NCBI GenBank assembly: GCA_036397975.1
Contig: DASWHW010000092.1
Location: forward strand, 1 to 34,896
Reading direction: 5' to 3'
DNA length: 34,896 nucleotides
Source: SZUA-287 sp036397975
GTDB taxonomy: Bacteria > Bacteroidota > Ignavibacteria > UBA10030 > UBA6906
The notes beneath the pieces were generated by a model. That model was not told where the DNA came from. It did no database searches and was given only the letters and a program-made list of their open reading frames with translations. Positions 1 through 8,940 of this stretch are shown piece by piece. How positions within the stretch are numbered: the stretch's first letter is position 1; each line of letters begins with the position of its first letter. Position numbers and translations under genes: made by a program.

Positions 1-163
1 CATCTTTCAAGGCCATCATGTAGCCATAGTGCCAGTAGACTCTTTCTGGCCCATCTTCAAGATGGCCTTGTTTTTCCTTACAGTTGTTACCATTTTCCTT
101 CAACCAATTTTCCAGGTCAGTAATTCGCTTTTGAAGTTTGCCGGAAACAGCGGGAATATCCAT
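1..163 (-). CDS. small hypothetical protein, truncated by the window edge
   Basis: A minus-strand reading frame starts at the ATG at 161-163 and stays open for 54 codons to the window edge, so its C-terminus is not seen. A purine-rich AGAAAGG lies a few bases before the ATG and can serve as ribosome binding site. The protein begins MDIPAVSGKLQKRITDLENW and is hydrophilic, with a likely helical N-terminus and an aromatic patch VYWHYGYMMALKD near the cut. I do not recognise a characterised family. It lies 87 bases beyond the next small gene in the same direction as the upstream transposase, so it may be cargo of the insertion element or the first host gene beyond it. Confidence 0.5.
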   Translation of the reverse strand, partial: MDIPAVSGKLQKRITDLENWLKENGNNCKEKQGHLEDGPERVYWHYGYMMALKD

Positions 164-244
164 TGGGAGCCTTTCTTGATTTTAAATAGGTGATACCTTA
201 CCTTTTGTTCAAGAGTTTGCCCCCAAGGAACGGAGAGATTCAAT

Positions 245-274
245 AAAGCCTACCCGCTGGAACGCGTAGGCTTT
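245..274 (+). terminator. intrinsic terminator-like hairpin, plus-strand sense
   Basis: A perfect 9-bp stem, AAAGCCTAC with GTAGGCTTT, closes a 12-nt loop and is followed on the plus strand by a T-rich tract (CTTTTTTTCTTT). In the plus sense this is a classical terminator shape. No plus-strand gene precedes it in the window, so it may shield the minus-strand genes from opposing transcription or insulate the insertion element. In the minus sense it overlaps the end of the 48-residue gene and lacks a U-tract. Confidence 0.55.
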
Positions 275-396
275 CTTTTTTTCTTTGGTTCTGGTTTAGC
301 CTGTAGTAGTTTCCTCAATGCCTCTTCCGTCGTAAGCGGATAGAGAAGAATCTTCTTTTCATTTGTTGTTTTCTTCTCTCGCTTTTTCTTCGCCAT
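250..396 (-). CDS. 48-residue lysine-rich hypothetical protein
   Basis: A 48-codon frame runs from the ATG at 394-396 to a TAG at 250-252. It starts four bases after the transposase stop, so the two could be translated from one message. The product opens MAKKKREKKTTNEKK, has a short central segment ILLYPLTTEEALRKLLQAKP that looks like a single amphipathic helix, and ends in another basic tail. Composition suggests nucleic-acid binding, but no function can be assigned. Its last codons lie inside a strong hairpin (245-274). Position and tight spacing suggest a passenger gene of the insertion element; this is inference. It could also be a chance frame, though the clean start and tight spacing argue against that. 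Confidence 0.5.
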   Translation of the reverse strand: MAKKKREKKTTNEKKILLYPLTTEEALRKLLQAKPEPKKKRKPTRSSG

Positions 397-400
397 GCGT

Positions 401-1339
401 TTAGCTTAATGAGTCCCGATAGGTGAGTCTCTTTCCTTCGGTACTCATGATTGCGGAAACTGTTCTTTTGTGATCGTTTGTTTTTCTGTGATTGTATCTA
501 AAATCAAACTCAGCAAGGTATCTGTGAAGGTGCTCTTTGCTGACATGGTGATAAACGCCGTTGATACCGCGTTTCAGTAGTCCGAAATATCCTTCGACCG
601 TGTTCGTTGTAACATCACCACGAACGTACTCATAATCCCCATGCTTCACGGTTTGATGAGATGCAAACTCTTTCCCAATTTTCTTATAGCCGTCCAACTC
701 ATCGGTCACAAGATGCGATTTGGGGTGAACATTTGCAAGTAGCGTTTCTTTCAACGTGGACGCGGTGACAGTAGGGACAACGAAAGATCGAACTTTTCCG
801 TTCCGTTGAACTAATGCCACAACGGGAGTCTTATTTTCCCATCCTGTTTGCTGTCCAATTCTTCTACTCTTTCCACCTACCCAAGTTTCATCCGCTTCAA
901 TAACGCCCTTCATTCTTCGTTTGGTGATCTTCTGTTGCATTGCATAGCGGATTCTATGAGCCATAAACCATGCGCTTTTGTACATTATTCCCAACTGCCT
1001 ATGCAACTGATGTGCGCTCATTCCCTTCTTGGATGCACAAAGTAAAGAGATCGCTTGGAGCCAAATATATAGAGGGATATGGCTATCCTCGAAGATTGTC
1101 CCGACCGTTACGGTAAACTGATTGCTCGTTTTGTTCTTTCGGCAATCACGGCAACGGTACAGACCTTTCCGAATCTTCTTTGCCGCTTTGGGTTCGATCT
1201 TCGAGACCTCCATACTCCCACAACGTGGACAGGCAACAGCATCGCCCCAACGGAGTCTTTCGAGGGTCTCACGCGCCTCATCTTCCTTGGCCTCGCTGAA
1301 AGTCAACCCTTTTAGCGTTAGATTCTTTGTGGTTTTCAT
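401..1339 (-). mobile_element. IS1595-family (ISXO2-like) transposase
   Basis: The 312-residue product is a DDE-type transposase of the IS1595 group. The N-terminus carries a zinc ribbon: CPRCG near residues 38-42 and a second pair CRDCR near 63-67. The ISXO2-like catalytic domain follows: the first acidic residue is in EADETWVGG (about 148-156), the second probably in VTDELDGYK, and the last is within the conserved NTVEGYFGLLKRG block, ending in HHVSKEHLHRYLAEFDFRYN. Length and order are normal for the family and the frame is intact, so the enzyme may be active. A strong promoter lies just upstream (1369-1397). Convincing terminal inverted repeats and target duplications were not found, so the element's ends are not fixed. 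Confidence 0.93.
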
Positions 1340-1344
1340 TAGTA

Positions 1345-1367
1345 TACTCAGCTTGTTTGACTGAGTA
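1345..1367. repeat. 7-bp inverted repeat between promoter and transposase start
   Basis: TACTCAG (1345-1351) and CTGAGTA (1361-1367) form a perfect 7-bp inverted repeat around a 9-base centre. It fills the space between the -10 box and the start codon. It could be an operator, or in read-through RNA a hairpin that occludes the start, as known for some other insertion sequences. Confidence 0.5.
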
Positions 1368-1368
1368 C

Positions 1369-1397
1369 AATATACGAAATCAAGAGCGGTTTGTCAA
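1369..1397 (-). promoter_or_regulatory. sigma-70-type promoter of the transposase
   Basis: Reading the minus strand, TTGACA (1392-1397) is separated by exactly 17 bases from TATATT (1369-1374), 30 bases before the transposase ATG. This is close to the sigma-70 consensus. The predicted transcript start falls near 1361-1363, at the edge of the inverted repeat 1345-1367. Confidence 0.7.
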
Positions 1398-1458
1398 GTA
1401 TATAATTACCATAAATTTTCAGGCTATTTACAGTGCATTACGCTGGAGCCGAGATTAG

Positions 1459-1476
1459 CTCTCACGTAGCTGAGAG
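1459..1476. repeat. short inverted repeat in the 1340-1505 intergenic region
   Basis: CTCTCA (1459-1464) and TGAGAG (1471-1476) are perfect arms around a 6-base loop. No T-tract follows on either strand, so it is not a typical terminator, although it lies just beyond the end of the pta-kinase-DUF1801 operon. Nothing else is evident in this gap apart from the transposase promoter. Confidence 0.3.
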
Positions 1477-1505
1477 GATTAAGCCGTTCGAATGGTACAA
1501 GATAA

Positions 1506-1912
1506 TCAAACTTTTCGTTTGGTCGCTTTTCCCCGCGGGCGATTTGGAAGGGGAAGGCCGATGGCTTGAAGGAGGAACATTCGGAGTTCATCCATAGGTA
1601 TTTTCTGCTTATCGGTCACGATCAGGTACCTGACCTGCTTCCTTCTCCACTTAATATCTTTTGCGGGTCATCCAGAAGCACACCATGTTCGAAACCGACC
1701 TTAACACAATCCTTTTGCGGAAAGATGCCACAGACGTATCCTGCCTGTGGATGCCTGTAGCCTATGCCCCGCCACACAGGATAGGTTTTTTCTATGGCGT
1801 CCGGTACCGTCTGTTTGATGATCTGCTGAAGCGTTCCGGTGAGTGCGCGAATATTCGGAGAGTGTTCAGCAAGTATGTCTGATAGAGTAGTTTCTTGTTT
1901 GTCCCGAGTCAT
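1506..1912 (-). pseudogene. DUF1801 (YdhG/YdeI-like) protein, single-base frameshift
   Basis: From the ATG at 1910-1912 the frame encodes 96 residues with the DUF1801 pattern (AIEKTYPVWRGIGYRHP, YVCGIFPQKDCVKVGFEHG), but after ILSGEG it runs into SRSGT and a stop at 1622. In the neighbouring frame the expected continuation resumes at once: KQVRYLIVTD, then DELRMFLLQAIGLPLP and a basic tail ending at a TGA at 1506-1508. One extra A near 1637-1645 would restore a 135-residue protein of normal family length. So this is either a recent one-base deletion or a sequencing error. It follows the kinase gene after 6 bases and is the last gene of the pta operon. The biochemical role of DUF1801 proteins is not known. 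Confidence 0.85.
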
Positions 1913-1918
1913 GCAACT

Positions 1919-2425
1919 CTACGCAAAACCGATCTCGCCGTCGATTAGCAAGTAAATTTTCTCAGCAGTTTTTTCAACTGAAAGACCGGTGGTTTCAACG
2001 GTGTAGCCGACTGCGTCTCCAAGCTTGTCCATCCGTTCATGGATGAGTTTTACCTTTGATCCGAGGCGTAAGTTCTTTGGTCGCCGCGTGTCCCGGTGCG
2101 TGTTTGCATCGATATGAGCGCGCAGCCGAAAAGCATAAACCTGTTTGTCAATTGTCTTGCACTGTCGGACGATTGCCTGGAAGTATTTTGGGGCATCGTA
2201 TATGAACTCAAGGATGATGTTCCGTTTTGATTCGCGCAGGGCATACATCATTGCGAAAACCTGCTCATCTGCAAGATCGATGCTCTCGGTCGTCTTCCGT
2301 TTATCAACGGTAAAGTACTTAAAGCGGTCAACCTCGATGACAGAGGCTTTCGTCAGTTTCTTGCTGAGCTTGTTTGCGATGGTGGTCTTGCCAATCCCCG
2401 GCGGGCCGTTGATGATGACAATCAT
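1919..2425 (-). CDS. small P-loop nucleotide kinase-like protein
   Basis: The 168-residue product begins with a Walker A motif, INGPPGIGKTT (residues 5-15), followed by a helix and VIEVDRFKYF, where the Asp fits the acidic residue after strand 2 in shikimate/gluconate/AAA_33-type kinases. A later Arg-rich stretch (HRDTRRPKNLR) resembles a lid region. It is a soluble, single-domain protein of the size of small-molecule or nucleotide kinases; the substrate cannot be read from the sequence. Its ATG overlaps the TGA of pta (ATGA at 2422-2425), which predicts translational coupling. A toxin-type zeta kinase or an AAA-family adenylate-type kinase are alternatives. Confidence 0.75.
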   Translation of the reverse strand: MIVIINGPPGIGKTTIANKLSKKLTKASVIEVDRFKYFTVDKRKTTESIDLADEQVFAMMYALRESKRNIILEFIYDAPKYFQAIVRQCKTIDKQVYAFRLRAHIDANTHRDTRRPKNLRLGSKVKLIHERMDKLGDAVGYTVETTGLSVEKTAEKIYLLIDGEIGFA

Positions 2426-3408
2426 GCCGATCCAAGAACCGCATTGATCGCGGCGACATTAATGATGTCGTTCACGCTGCATCCTCGGGAAAGATCAAAC
2501 GCGGGCTTGGCCAGACCCTGTACAATTGGCCCGATTGCCTCGGCGCCCGCCATCCGCTGCGCCATCTTGTACCCGATGTTCCCGGCATTCAAGTCGGGGA
2601 AGATCAGCACATTCGCCCGTCCGCCTATTGGACTTCCGGGAGCCTTGGTTTGCGCCACGTTTGGTGTAATAGCGGCATCAAGCTGCAGTTCGCCGTCAAT
2701 CAATAGTTTGGGGTCCTTCGATCGTGCGATCTGCGTTGCCTTTTGCATTCTTTCCACCGTTGGATGTGTGGCGCTCCCTTTCGTTGAAAACGAAAGCATC
2801 GCAACACGAGGAGTCTCACCGGTCAGCGCAAGATGATTTGCCGCGGTTGTTAATGCAATGTCCGCTAACTGTTCGGCCGTGGGATCCGGGACAACGGCAC
2901 AATCTGCAAAGGAGTATACCTGGTGCGGGAATACCATCAGAAAGAAACTGGAAACGACCGAAACTCCTTTCGCCATCCCGATTGCCTGTATGCCTGCTCT
3001 GAGTACATCGCCGGTTGTGGATAAAGAGCCGGCAACACTTCCACTCGCGTCCCCTTCCCGAACCATCATTGCAGCAAAAAAGAGCGGGTCGGTCAGGATC
3101 TTCTGTGCTTCAACGAACGAAAGTCCCTTTGCTTTTCGTTGGTTAAAAAACACGTGCGAATAGTCGCTCAACTTGTTGGATTTCTCGGGATCGACAACGC
3201 GGATACCGGAGAGAGAAACTCCACCGGACTGAGCTTCAGTCTCAATCTTGATTGCGGAGCCAACAAGAATGGGGGAGACGATCTCGTTATCCTGAAGCGA
3301 GCGTGCAGCTTTGAGAGTCCGTGGATCGGTGGCATCCGGGAAGACAATCGTCTTCTTCAACGCTTTTGCTTTTTGTATGATTTGTTCAAGTAGATTTGAG
3401 GGCATCAT
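2422..3408 (-). CDS. pta: phosphate acetyltransferase
   Basis: The 328-residue protein matches the single-domain PTA/PTB family: FPDATDPRTLKAARSLQDN near the N-terminus, MMVREGDASGSVAGSLSTTGDVLRA-type region in the middle, and the C-terminal hallmark ANVLIFPDLNAGNIGYKMAQ followed by GPIVQGLAKPAFDLSRG. The enzyme interconverts acetyl-CoA plus phosphate with acetyl phosphate plus CoA in the cytoplasm. It is the short form without the N-terminal regulatory domains of E. coli Pta. Two adjacent ATGs (3406-3408 and 3403-3405) are both possible starts; neither has a good Shine-Dalgarno. It heads a minus-strand operon with the P-loop kinase and DUF1801 protein. The usual partner ackA is not in the window. 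A phosphotransbutyrylase is less likely given the C-terminal motif. Confidence 0.93.
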   Translation of the reverse strand: MMPSNLLEQIIQKAKALKKTIVFPDATDPRTLKAARSLQDNEIVSPILVGSAIKIETEAQSGGVSLSGIRVVDPEKSNKLSDYSHVFFNQRKAKGLSFVEAQKILTDPLFFAAMMVREGDASGSVAGSLSTTGDVLRAGIQAIGMAKGVSVVSSFFLMVFPHQVYSFADCAVVPDPTAEQLADIALTTAANHLALTGETPRVAMLSFSTKGSATHPTVERMQKATQIARSKDPKLLIDGELQLDAAITPNVAQTKAPGSPIGGRANVLIFPDLNAGNIGYKMAQRMAGAEAIGPIVQGLAKPAFDLSRGCSVNDIINVAAINAVLGSA

Positions 3409-3446
3409 TTGTATTCTGGTTTGTGAAGTGAAAAAGAACGGATTTC

Positions 3447-3474
3447 AAGATACAAAAGTCACAAGGACAATCAA
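3447..3474 (-). promoter_or_regulatory. pta: candidate promoter of the pta operon
   Basis: On the minus strand TTGATT (3469-3474) and TATCTT (3447-3452) are spaced by 16 bases, about 40 bases before the pta start. Fit is moderate. Confidence 0.4.
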
Positions 3475-3492
3475 GAGTCTGCAAGAGTCTGC
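3473..3492. repeat. 10-bp tandem duplication
   Basis: AAGAGTCTGC occurs twice in direct succession (3473-3482 and 3483-3492). It lies just upstream of, and touches, the candidate pta -35 box in the divergent pta/miaB region. Confidence 0.6.
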
Positions 3493-3644
3493 ACGTATTG
3501 AGCATGAGCACTAGCTTTATTAGAAGATCCGTGTCGGGATGGTGTTCCCAAGAGTCGTCGTGACGTAATGGCACTGGGGATAAGCAAATAGTCCATAAAA
3601 TAAGGGAAATTAAAAAGATTTAACCAAGAATGCTCGTGTCAAAA
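3493..3644. other. non-coding part of the divergent pta-miaB region
   Basis: The gap between the pta start (3408) and the miaB ATG (3718) is about 310 bases. Outside the two candidate promoters and the short tandem duplication I see no convincing gene or RNA structure. A minus-strand frame covering 3386-3574 overlaps the pta start and its promoter and has no family signature, so it is not called. Confidence 0.5.
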
Positions 3645-3673
3645 TTGCTTTTCGCTCCTCTATTGGATAGATT
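3645..3673 (+). promoter_or_regulatory. miaB: candidate promoter of the miaB operon
   Basis: TTGCTT (3645-3650) and TAGATT (3668-3673) are spaced by 17 bases, placing a transcript start near 3680 and a leader of about 40 bases before the miaB ATG. Confidence 0.45.
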
Positions 3674-3717
3674 TACGCCGCGTTTGAAACACCCGCCCTT
3701 TGGTCAGAATCAAGATA

Positions 3718-5040
<1,323 letters not shown>

Positions 5041-5054
5041 AGAAGGACATGACG

Positions 5055-5756
5055 ATGATATGTTACCTCACTCTCATTTTAACGGTTGTGCTTGCCGCAC
5101 CAACGCTCTTTGCCCAAAAATTGCCGGACATCAATTCTTATGTATACATGGTTGAGCATGGTCAGACCGAGAAGGTTCGTGACTTGCTTCCCGGCCTGGT
5201 AGAACAATATCCGAGCGACCCCGGCGTTCTCTATCTTCAGGCTATCCTGAACACGGACGGATCGGCGGCTGTGAAGATGTACCAGAGCATCGTTGACAAT
5301 TATCCGAAGAGTGAATGGGCCGACGATGCGTTATTCAAGGTGTATCAATTTTATTATTCCCTCGGTTTGTATCGAACGGCGGAACTGAAACTTGCGCAGC
5401 TCAAGAAGGAATATCCGTCGTCCAGGTATCTTTCCCAATCTGCGGAAGTGGAAACGGAACAACTTCCGGAAGAAGAGACACCTCTCTCACCTGTCGAGAC
5501 GCCTGTGCAGAGCCAGGAGGGCGAGGGGCAGTTCACACTCCAGGTTGGCGCGTTTTCTACGCAAGTGAATGCGGAGAAACAGAAGTTGTTCTTCGAAGAC
5601 CTTAATATGCCGGTCGAAGTAATCAACCGGGTCAAAGACGGACGTTCCCTGTACATCGTCCTCGTCGGCAGGTTCAAGACCGCTGATGATGCGCGGGCGC
5701 AGGGAACGGAGATTAAAAAGAACTACAACATGGAATCGATGGTCGTCACCCGATAA
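5055..5756 (+). CDS. exported protein with TPR-like and SPOR domains
   Basis: The 233-residue product has an N-terminal signal peptide (hydrophobic MICYLTLILTVVLAAPTLFA, cleavage likely before QKLPD). A TPR/YbgF-like helical region follows, with repeats such as YPSDPGVLYLQAIL and YPKSEWADDALFKVYQ, then an acidic Pro/Glu linker and a C-terminal SPOR domain beginning QFTLQVGAFSTQVNAEKQK. SPOR domains bind denuded septal peptidoglycan, so a periplasmic role in envelope or division is likely. The start at 5055 is chosen because AGAAGGA (5041-5047) sits 7 bases before it; a TTG at 5037 overlapping the miaB stop and an ATG at 5049 are alternatives. The next gene begins 2 bases after the stop. Confidence 0.85.
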   Translation: MICYLTLILTVVLAAPTLFAQKLPDINSYVYMVEHGQTEKVRDLLPGLVEQYPSDPGVLYLQAILNTDGSAAVKMYQSIVDNYPKSEWADDALFKVYQFYYSLGLYRTAELKLAQLKKEYPSSRYLSQSAEVETEQLPEEETPLSPVETPVQSQEGEGQFTLQVGAFSTQVNAEKQKLFFEDLNMPVEVINRVKDGRSLYIVLVGRFKTADDARAQGTEIKKNYNMESMVVTR

Positions 5757-5758
5757 CA

Positions 5759-6904
5759 ATGCAAACCACCGCTGAAAAATCCACCCCGCAATCTCTCCCC
5801 GAGAGCCTGAATGTAATCGGCGAGTCGGTGCAAATGAAGAAGATTATGGAGATCATCGAGCAGGTGGCTCCTACGGATATTACCGTGTTGATTACCGGCG
5901 AAAGTGGTGTCGGCAAGGAAGTAATTGCGCGGGCGATTTTTGAGACGAGTAACCGCCACCAGAAACCGATGGTAACAGTGAACTGCGGGGCAATACCAGA
6001 GGGCATCATCGAAAGTGAGCTGTTTGGACACGAACGCGGCTCTTTTACCGGCGCTTCCGACCAGCGCAAAGGATACTTCGAACTTGCGGATAGCGGGACA
6101 ATCTTTCTCGATGAGATCGGAGAGCTCCCGCTTTCTGCGCAGGTGAAGTTCCTTCGGGTTCTGGAGAATGGGGAATTTCTTCGGGTCGGCTCGTCGAAAC
6201 CACGAACGGTAAATGTTCGCGTGATCGCTGCGACGAATAAAGACCTGGAAGCGGAAGTACGCCACAACAGGTTTCGCGCTGATTTATTTTTTCGCTTGCG
6301 CTCGGTGAATATTCAGATTCCTCCGTTACGGCAGAGGACAGAAGACATTCCTCTCTTTGTCAAGAAGTTTGCCGATGCAACGGCGGCGCGCAACGATCTC
6401 CAGTTCGGTGGAATCTCACAAGATGCACTGCAGCGCTTGGAGCACTACCATTGGCCAGGCAATGTTCGTGAACTGCGTAACGTGGTTGAAAGCATGATCG
6501 TCCTTGAACGAGGCAAACGCATCGAAGCGGATGACGTCAGCAAGTATTTGAAAGACTACAACGTCTCTCCGGGCGAGCGCAACCTTCCGGTCCACGTGAA
6601 CAAGAGTGTCGAGCAGGCGGAACGTGAGCTGATTCTCCGCGCCCTCCTCGAAATCAAAGGAGATCTCATCGACTTGAAGAATGTCGTTGCAGCGCAACTC
6701 GATCATGACGATGGATCGAAGACTTCGCGTGCCCAGATTCTTGGTCCGGATGACGAGGATGGTCTCTCCCTGCTGGAGATGGAAAGGAAACTGATCATCG
6801 AAGCCCTGGATCGCTTCAAAAGCAACCGACGTCTTGCGGCCCGAGCTCTCCATATCAGCGAACGCACGCTGTACCGGAAAATAAAAGAATACGGACTCGC
6901 GTGA
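5759..6904 (+). CDS. sigma-54-dependent transcription activator without receiver domain
   Basis: The 381-residue protein is an AAA+ enhancer-binding protein that uses ATP hydrolysis to open sigma-54 promoter complexes. Only about 18 residues precede the AAA+ domain, so there is no receiver, GAF or PAS domain. Visible are Walker A GESGVGKE (47-54), the sigma-54 contact loop as GSFTGA (94-99, Ser replacing the second residue of GAFTGA), Walker B TIFLDE (114-119), sensor region FRADLFFRL, and HWPGNVRELRN. A long linker leads to a C-terminal Fis-type helix-turn-helix (NRRLAARALHISERTLYRKIKEYGL). Its end overlaps the start of lptE by 4 bases. A homologous regulator sits between miaB and LptE in many Bacteroidota. 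Without a sensor domain, activity may depend on expression or a partner. Confidence 0.93.
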   Translation: MQTTAEKSTPQSLPESLNVIGESVQMKKIMEIIEQVAPTDITVLITGESGVGKEVIARAIFETSNRHQKPMVTVNCGAIPEGIIESELFGHERGSFTGASDQRKGYFELADSGTIFLDEIGELPLSAQVKFLRVLENGEFLRVGSSKPRTVNVRVIAATNKDLEAEVRHNRFRADLFFRLRSVNIQIPPLRQRTEDIPLFVKKFADATAARNDLQFGGISQDALQRLEHYHWPGNVRELRNVVESMIVLERGKRIEADDVSKYLKDYNVSPGERNLPVHVNKSVEQAERELILRALLEIKGDLIDLKNVVAAQLDHDDGSKTSRAQILGPDDEDGLSLLEMERKLIIEALDRFKSNRRLAARALHISERTLYRKIKEYGLA

Positions 6905-7413
6905 AGACTCTTTTCGTTCTTTTGGTATTTTCAGTCTGGTGTTCTCTCATCATGAGCGGCTGCTACTCATTCAGCGGGGCTTCCGTCCCTCCGCATCTGA
7001 AAACAATTGCGATCCCTCTCGTCGATGATCAATCCGGTTTTGGACAACCGAATCTGCGCGAAGAGGTCACCGCAGCACTAACACGGGAATTCATCGATGA
7101 TAACACGCTCGAGATTGCGGAACGCCGTTTGGCCGACTCGATTCTGGAGGGGGCGATTGTCAGCGTGTCGGATGTTCCCCTCGTGTTAGCACAAGGCGAG
7201 CAAGGACAGAAGGTTGGGTTACAGCGCGTGACCGTGGCAGTGAAGGTGACCTATGAAGATTTAAAATTGAAGAAGACCGTCTGGGAGAAAACATTTACGA
7301 ACACCGGAGAATATGATCCTGCTGGAGGATTCTCTGCTCGTGAAGACGCCCTGAAAGAGGCGATTCGAAAAATTACCGAGGATGTTTTACTCGACACCGT
7401 TTCAGGCTGGTAG
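6901..7413 (+). CDS. lptE: LptE-family LPS assembly lipoprotein
   Basis: The 170-residue product has a lipoprotein signal peptide with lipobox MSGC (Cys21), followed by YSFSGASVPPHLKTIAIP, a pattern typical of Bacteroidota/Chlorobiota LptE-family proteins. LptE is the plug and assembly partner of the LptD barrel that inserts lipopolysaccharide into the outer leaflet. The remainder (NLREEVTAALTREFIDD, repeated beta strands, and a C-terminal helix with EDALKEAIRKITEDVL) fits the alpha/beta sandwich of the family. The GTG start lies inside the stop region of the sigma-54 gene, which suggests translational coupling; no independent Shine-Dalgarno is seen. The assignment rests on pattern and synteny. 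Confidence 0.85.
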   Translation: MKTLFVLLVFSVWCSLIMSGCYSFSGASVPPHLKTIAIPLVDDQSGFGQPNLREEVTAALTREFIDDNTLEIAERRLADSILEGAIVSVSDVPLVLAQGEQGQKVGLQRVTVAVKVTYEDLKLKKTVWEKTFTNTGEYDPAGGFSAREDALKEAIRKITEDVLLDTVSGW

Positions 7414-7460
7414 GCGGGGACCAGCACAATGTCTCATAATTGAGGAACCATAACTCTCGT

Positions 7461-8927
7461 ATGGAACAGCTCATACTCATCATCTACATCGCTTCACTCT
7501 CCGTACTCTTTGTCTTCGGATCGCATGGCTTTATCATGATCTATTACTATCTGAAGTTTCGACACCGAGTGGCTCAACGGCCGGAGAAACTCGAGCACTT
7601 CCCTCCGGTGACCGTCCAGCTGCCAGTCTACAACGAATTGTACGTCGTGGAACGACTGATCGAAGCATCGTGCTCGATAATCTACCCAAAGGACAAACTG
7701 GAAATTCAGGTTCTGGATGATTCCACCGATGAGACGGTCGAGGTCGTTGGTGCGGCGGTGATGAAATATCAGAAACTTGGCTTTGACATTAAGCATGTAC
7801 GTCGTGCGAACCGCGAAGGATTCAAAGCAGGCGCATTGCGGAACGGTCTTGAAGTCGCATCCGGCGAATTTGTTGCCATCTTTGACGCTGATTTTGTGCC
7901 CCGCCCTGAGTTTCTCCTTCGAACAGTTCCGTACTTCCTGAGTGACGAGAACATCGGCATGGTGCAGACCCGGTGGGAACACATCAACTTTGATTACTCG
8001 CTCCTGACGCGCACACAAGCCATGGCGCTTGACGGACATTTTGTGATTGAACAGAACGTGCGGAACAAAGTAGGATACTTTATCAACTTTAACGGCACGG
8101 CAGGTGTGTGGCGAAAGTCCTGCATTATCGATGCCGGCAATTGGCAGGCCGATACCCTCACGGAGGATCTTGATCTGAGCTATCGTGCACAATTGAAAGG
8201 CTGGAAGTTCAAGTACCTGAACGATTTCACTTCTCCAGCGGAGCTTCCCTCGGAGATCAACGCGCTGAAGTCTCAGCAATTCCGCTGGACCAAGGGTGCC
8301 ATCGAAACAGCGCGCAAAATGTTGCCGCAGGTATGGCGGGCAAGACTTCCGTTGAGAATAAAACTCCAGGCCACGTTTCACCTGACCAACAATCTTGTAT
8401 TTCCCTTTATCATTATTGCAGGCGTTCTCAACGTCCCGCTTGTCTTTATCAAGCATGCAGGTGGCTATGAAGGATACTTTGCATTCATGTCCATTTTCGT
8501 GCTGGCATTTATCGGCTCGTTTCTTTTCTACCTCTTCTCTCAGAAAGACGTCTATGAGGATTGGAGAAAGCGGCTGTTGCTGTTTCCGGTCTTTATGGCT
8601 GGAAGCATGGGTTTTGCGGTCAACAATAGTCGTGCGGTTCTTGAGGGATTGTTCCGACGACGGAGCGAATTCATTCGCACCCCGAAGTACAGCATTCGCG
8701 ATAAGAACGATTCATGGAAGAACAAACGTTACGCACCGATAAAAATAAGTCCGGTGGTGATGATCGAGTTGGTCCTCGCACTCTACTGTCTCTTCGGTGT
8801 TGCATCTTCACTCTATTTTTTGGAGATTGCCGCGGTGCCATTTCAAATGTTGTTTTTCCTTGGATTTTCCTGGGTGTCAATCATGTCCTTGAAACACGCC
8901 TGGTTGGCGCGGACGCCAGGTCAGTAA
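7461..8927 (+). CDS. processive family 2 glycosyltransferase, membrane bound
   Basis: The 488-residue protein resembles the cellulose synthase-like / beta-mannan synthase-like GT2 proteins. One transmembrane helix at residues 3-30 is followed by a cytoplasmic GT-A domain with VQLPVYNE (52-59), the nucleotide-binding LDDSTDET (85-92), DAD (142-144), the catalytic TEDLDL region (234-239) and QQFRW (272-276, the QxxRW motif of processive enzymes). Four or so further helices follow near residues 305-330, 340-365, 375-395 and 430-480. No PilZ domain is visible. It probably polymerises and exports a beta-linked polysaccharide or transfers sugar to an envelope glycan; the sugar is unknown. The ATG at 7461 is preferred to an in-frame TTG at 7440. 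Confidence 0.9.
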   Translation: MEQLILIIYIASLSVLFVFGSHGFIMIYYYLKFRHRVAQRPEKLEHFPPVTVQLPVYNELYVVERLIEASCSIIYPKDKLEIQVLDDSTDETVEVVGAAVMKYQKLGFDIKHVRRANREGFKAGALRNGLEVASGEFVAIFDADFVPRPEFLLRTVPYFLSDENIGMVQTRWEHINFDYSLLTRTQAMALDGHFVIEQNVRNKVGYFINFNGTAGVWRKSCIIDAGNWQADTLTEDLDLSYRAQLKGWKFKYLNDFTSPAELPSEINALKSQQFRWTKGAIETARKMLPQVWRARLPLRIKLQATFHLTNNLVFPFIIIAGVLNVPLVFIKHAGGYEGYFAFMSIFVLAFIGSFLFYLFSQKDVYEDWRKRLLLFPVFMAGSMGFAVNNSRAVLEGLFRRRSEFIRTPKYSIRDKNDSWKNKRYAPIKISPVVMIELVLALYCLFGVASSLYFLEIAAVPFQMLFFLGFSWVSIMSLKHAWLARTPGQ

Positions 8928-8940
8928 CGGAGGTTCAGCG

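Noticed and set aside
183..1430. TAAATAG (183-189) and its complement CTATTTA (1424-1430) as possible insertion-element ends, 1,248 bases apart.
   Set aside because: Only 7 bases match, similarity does not extend inward without gaps, and the flanks show no 8-base target duplication.
1459..1476. Hairpin as terminator of the pta operon.
   Set aside because: The 6-bp stem has no T-tract on either strand.
3386..3574. Minus-strand frame of 62 codons upstream of pta.
   Set aside because: It overlaps the pta start in another frame, crosses the candidate promoter and has no recognisable protein pattern.
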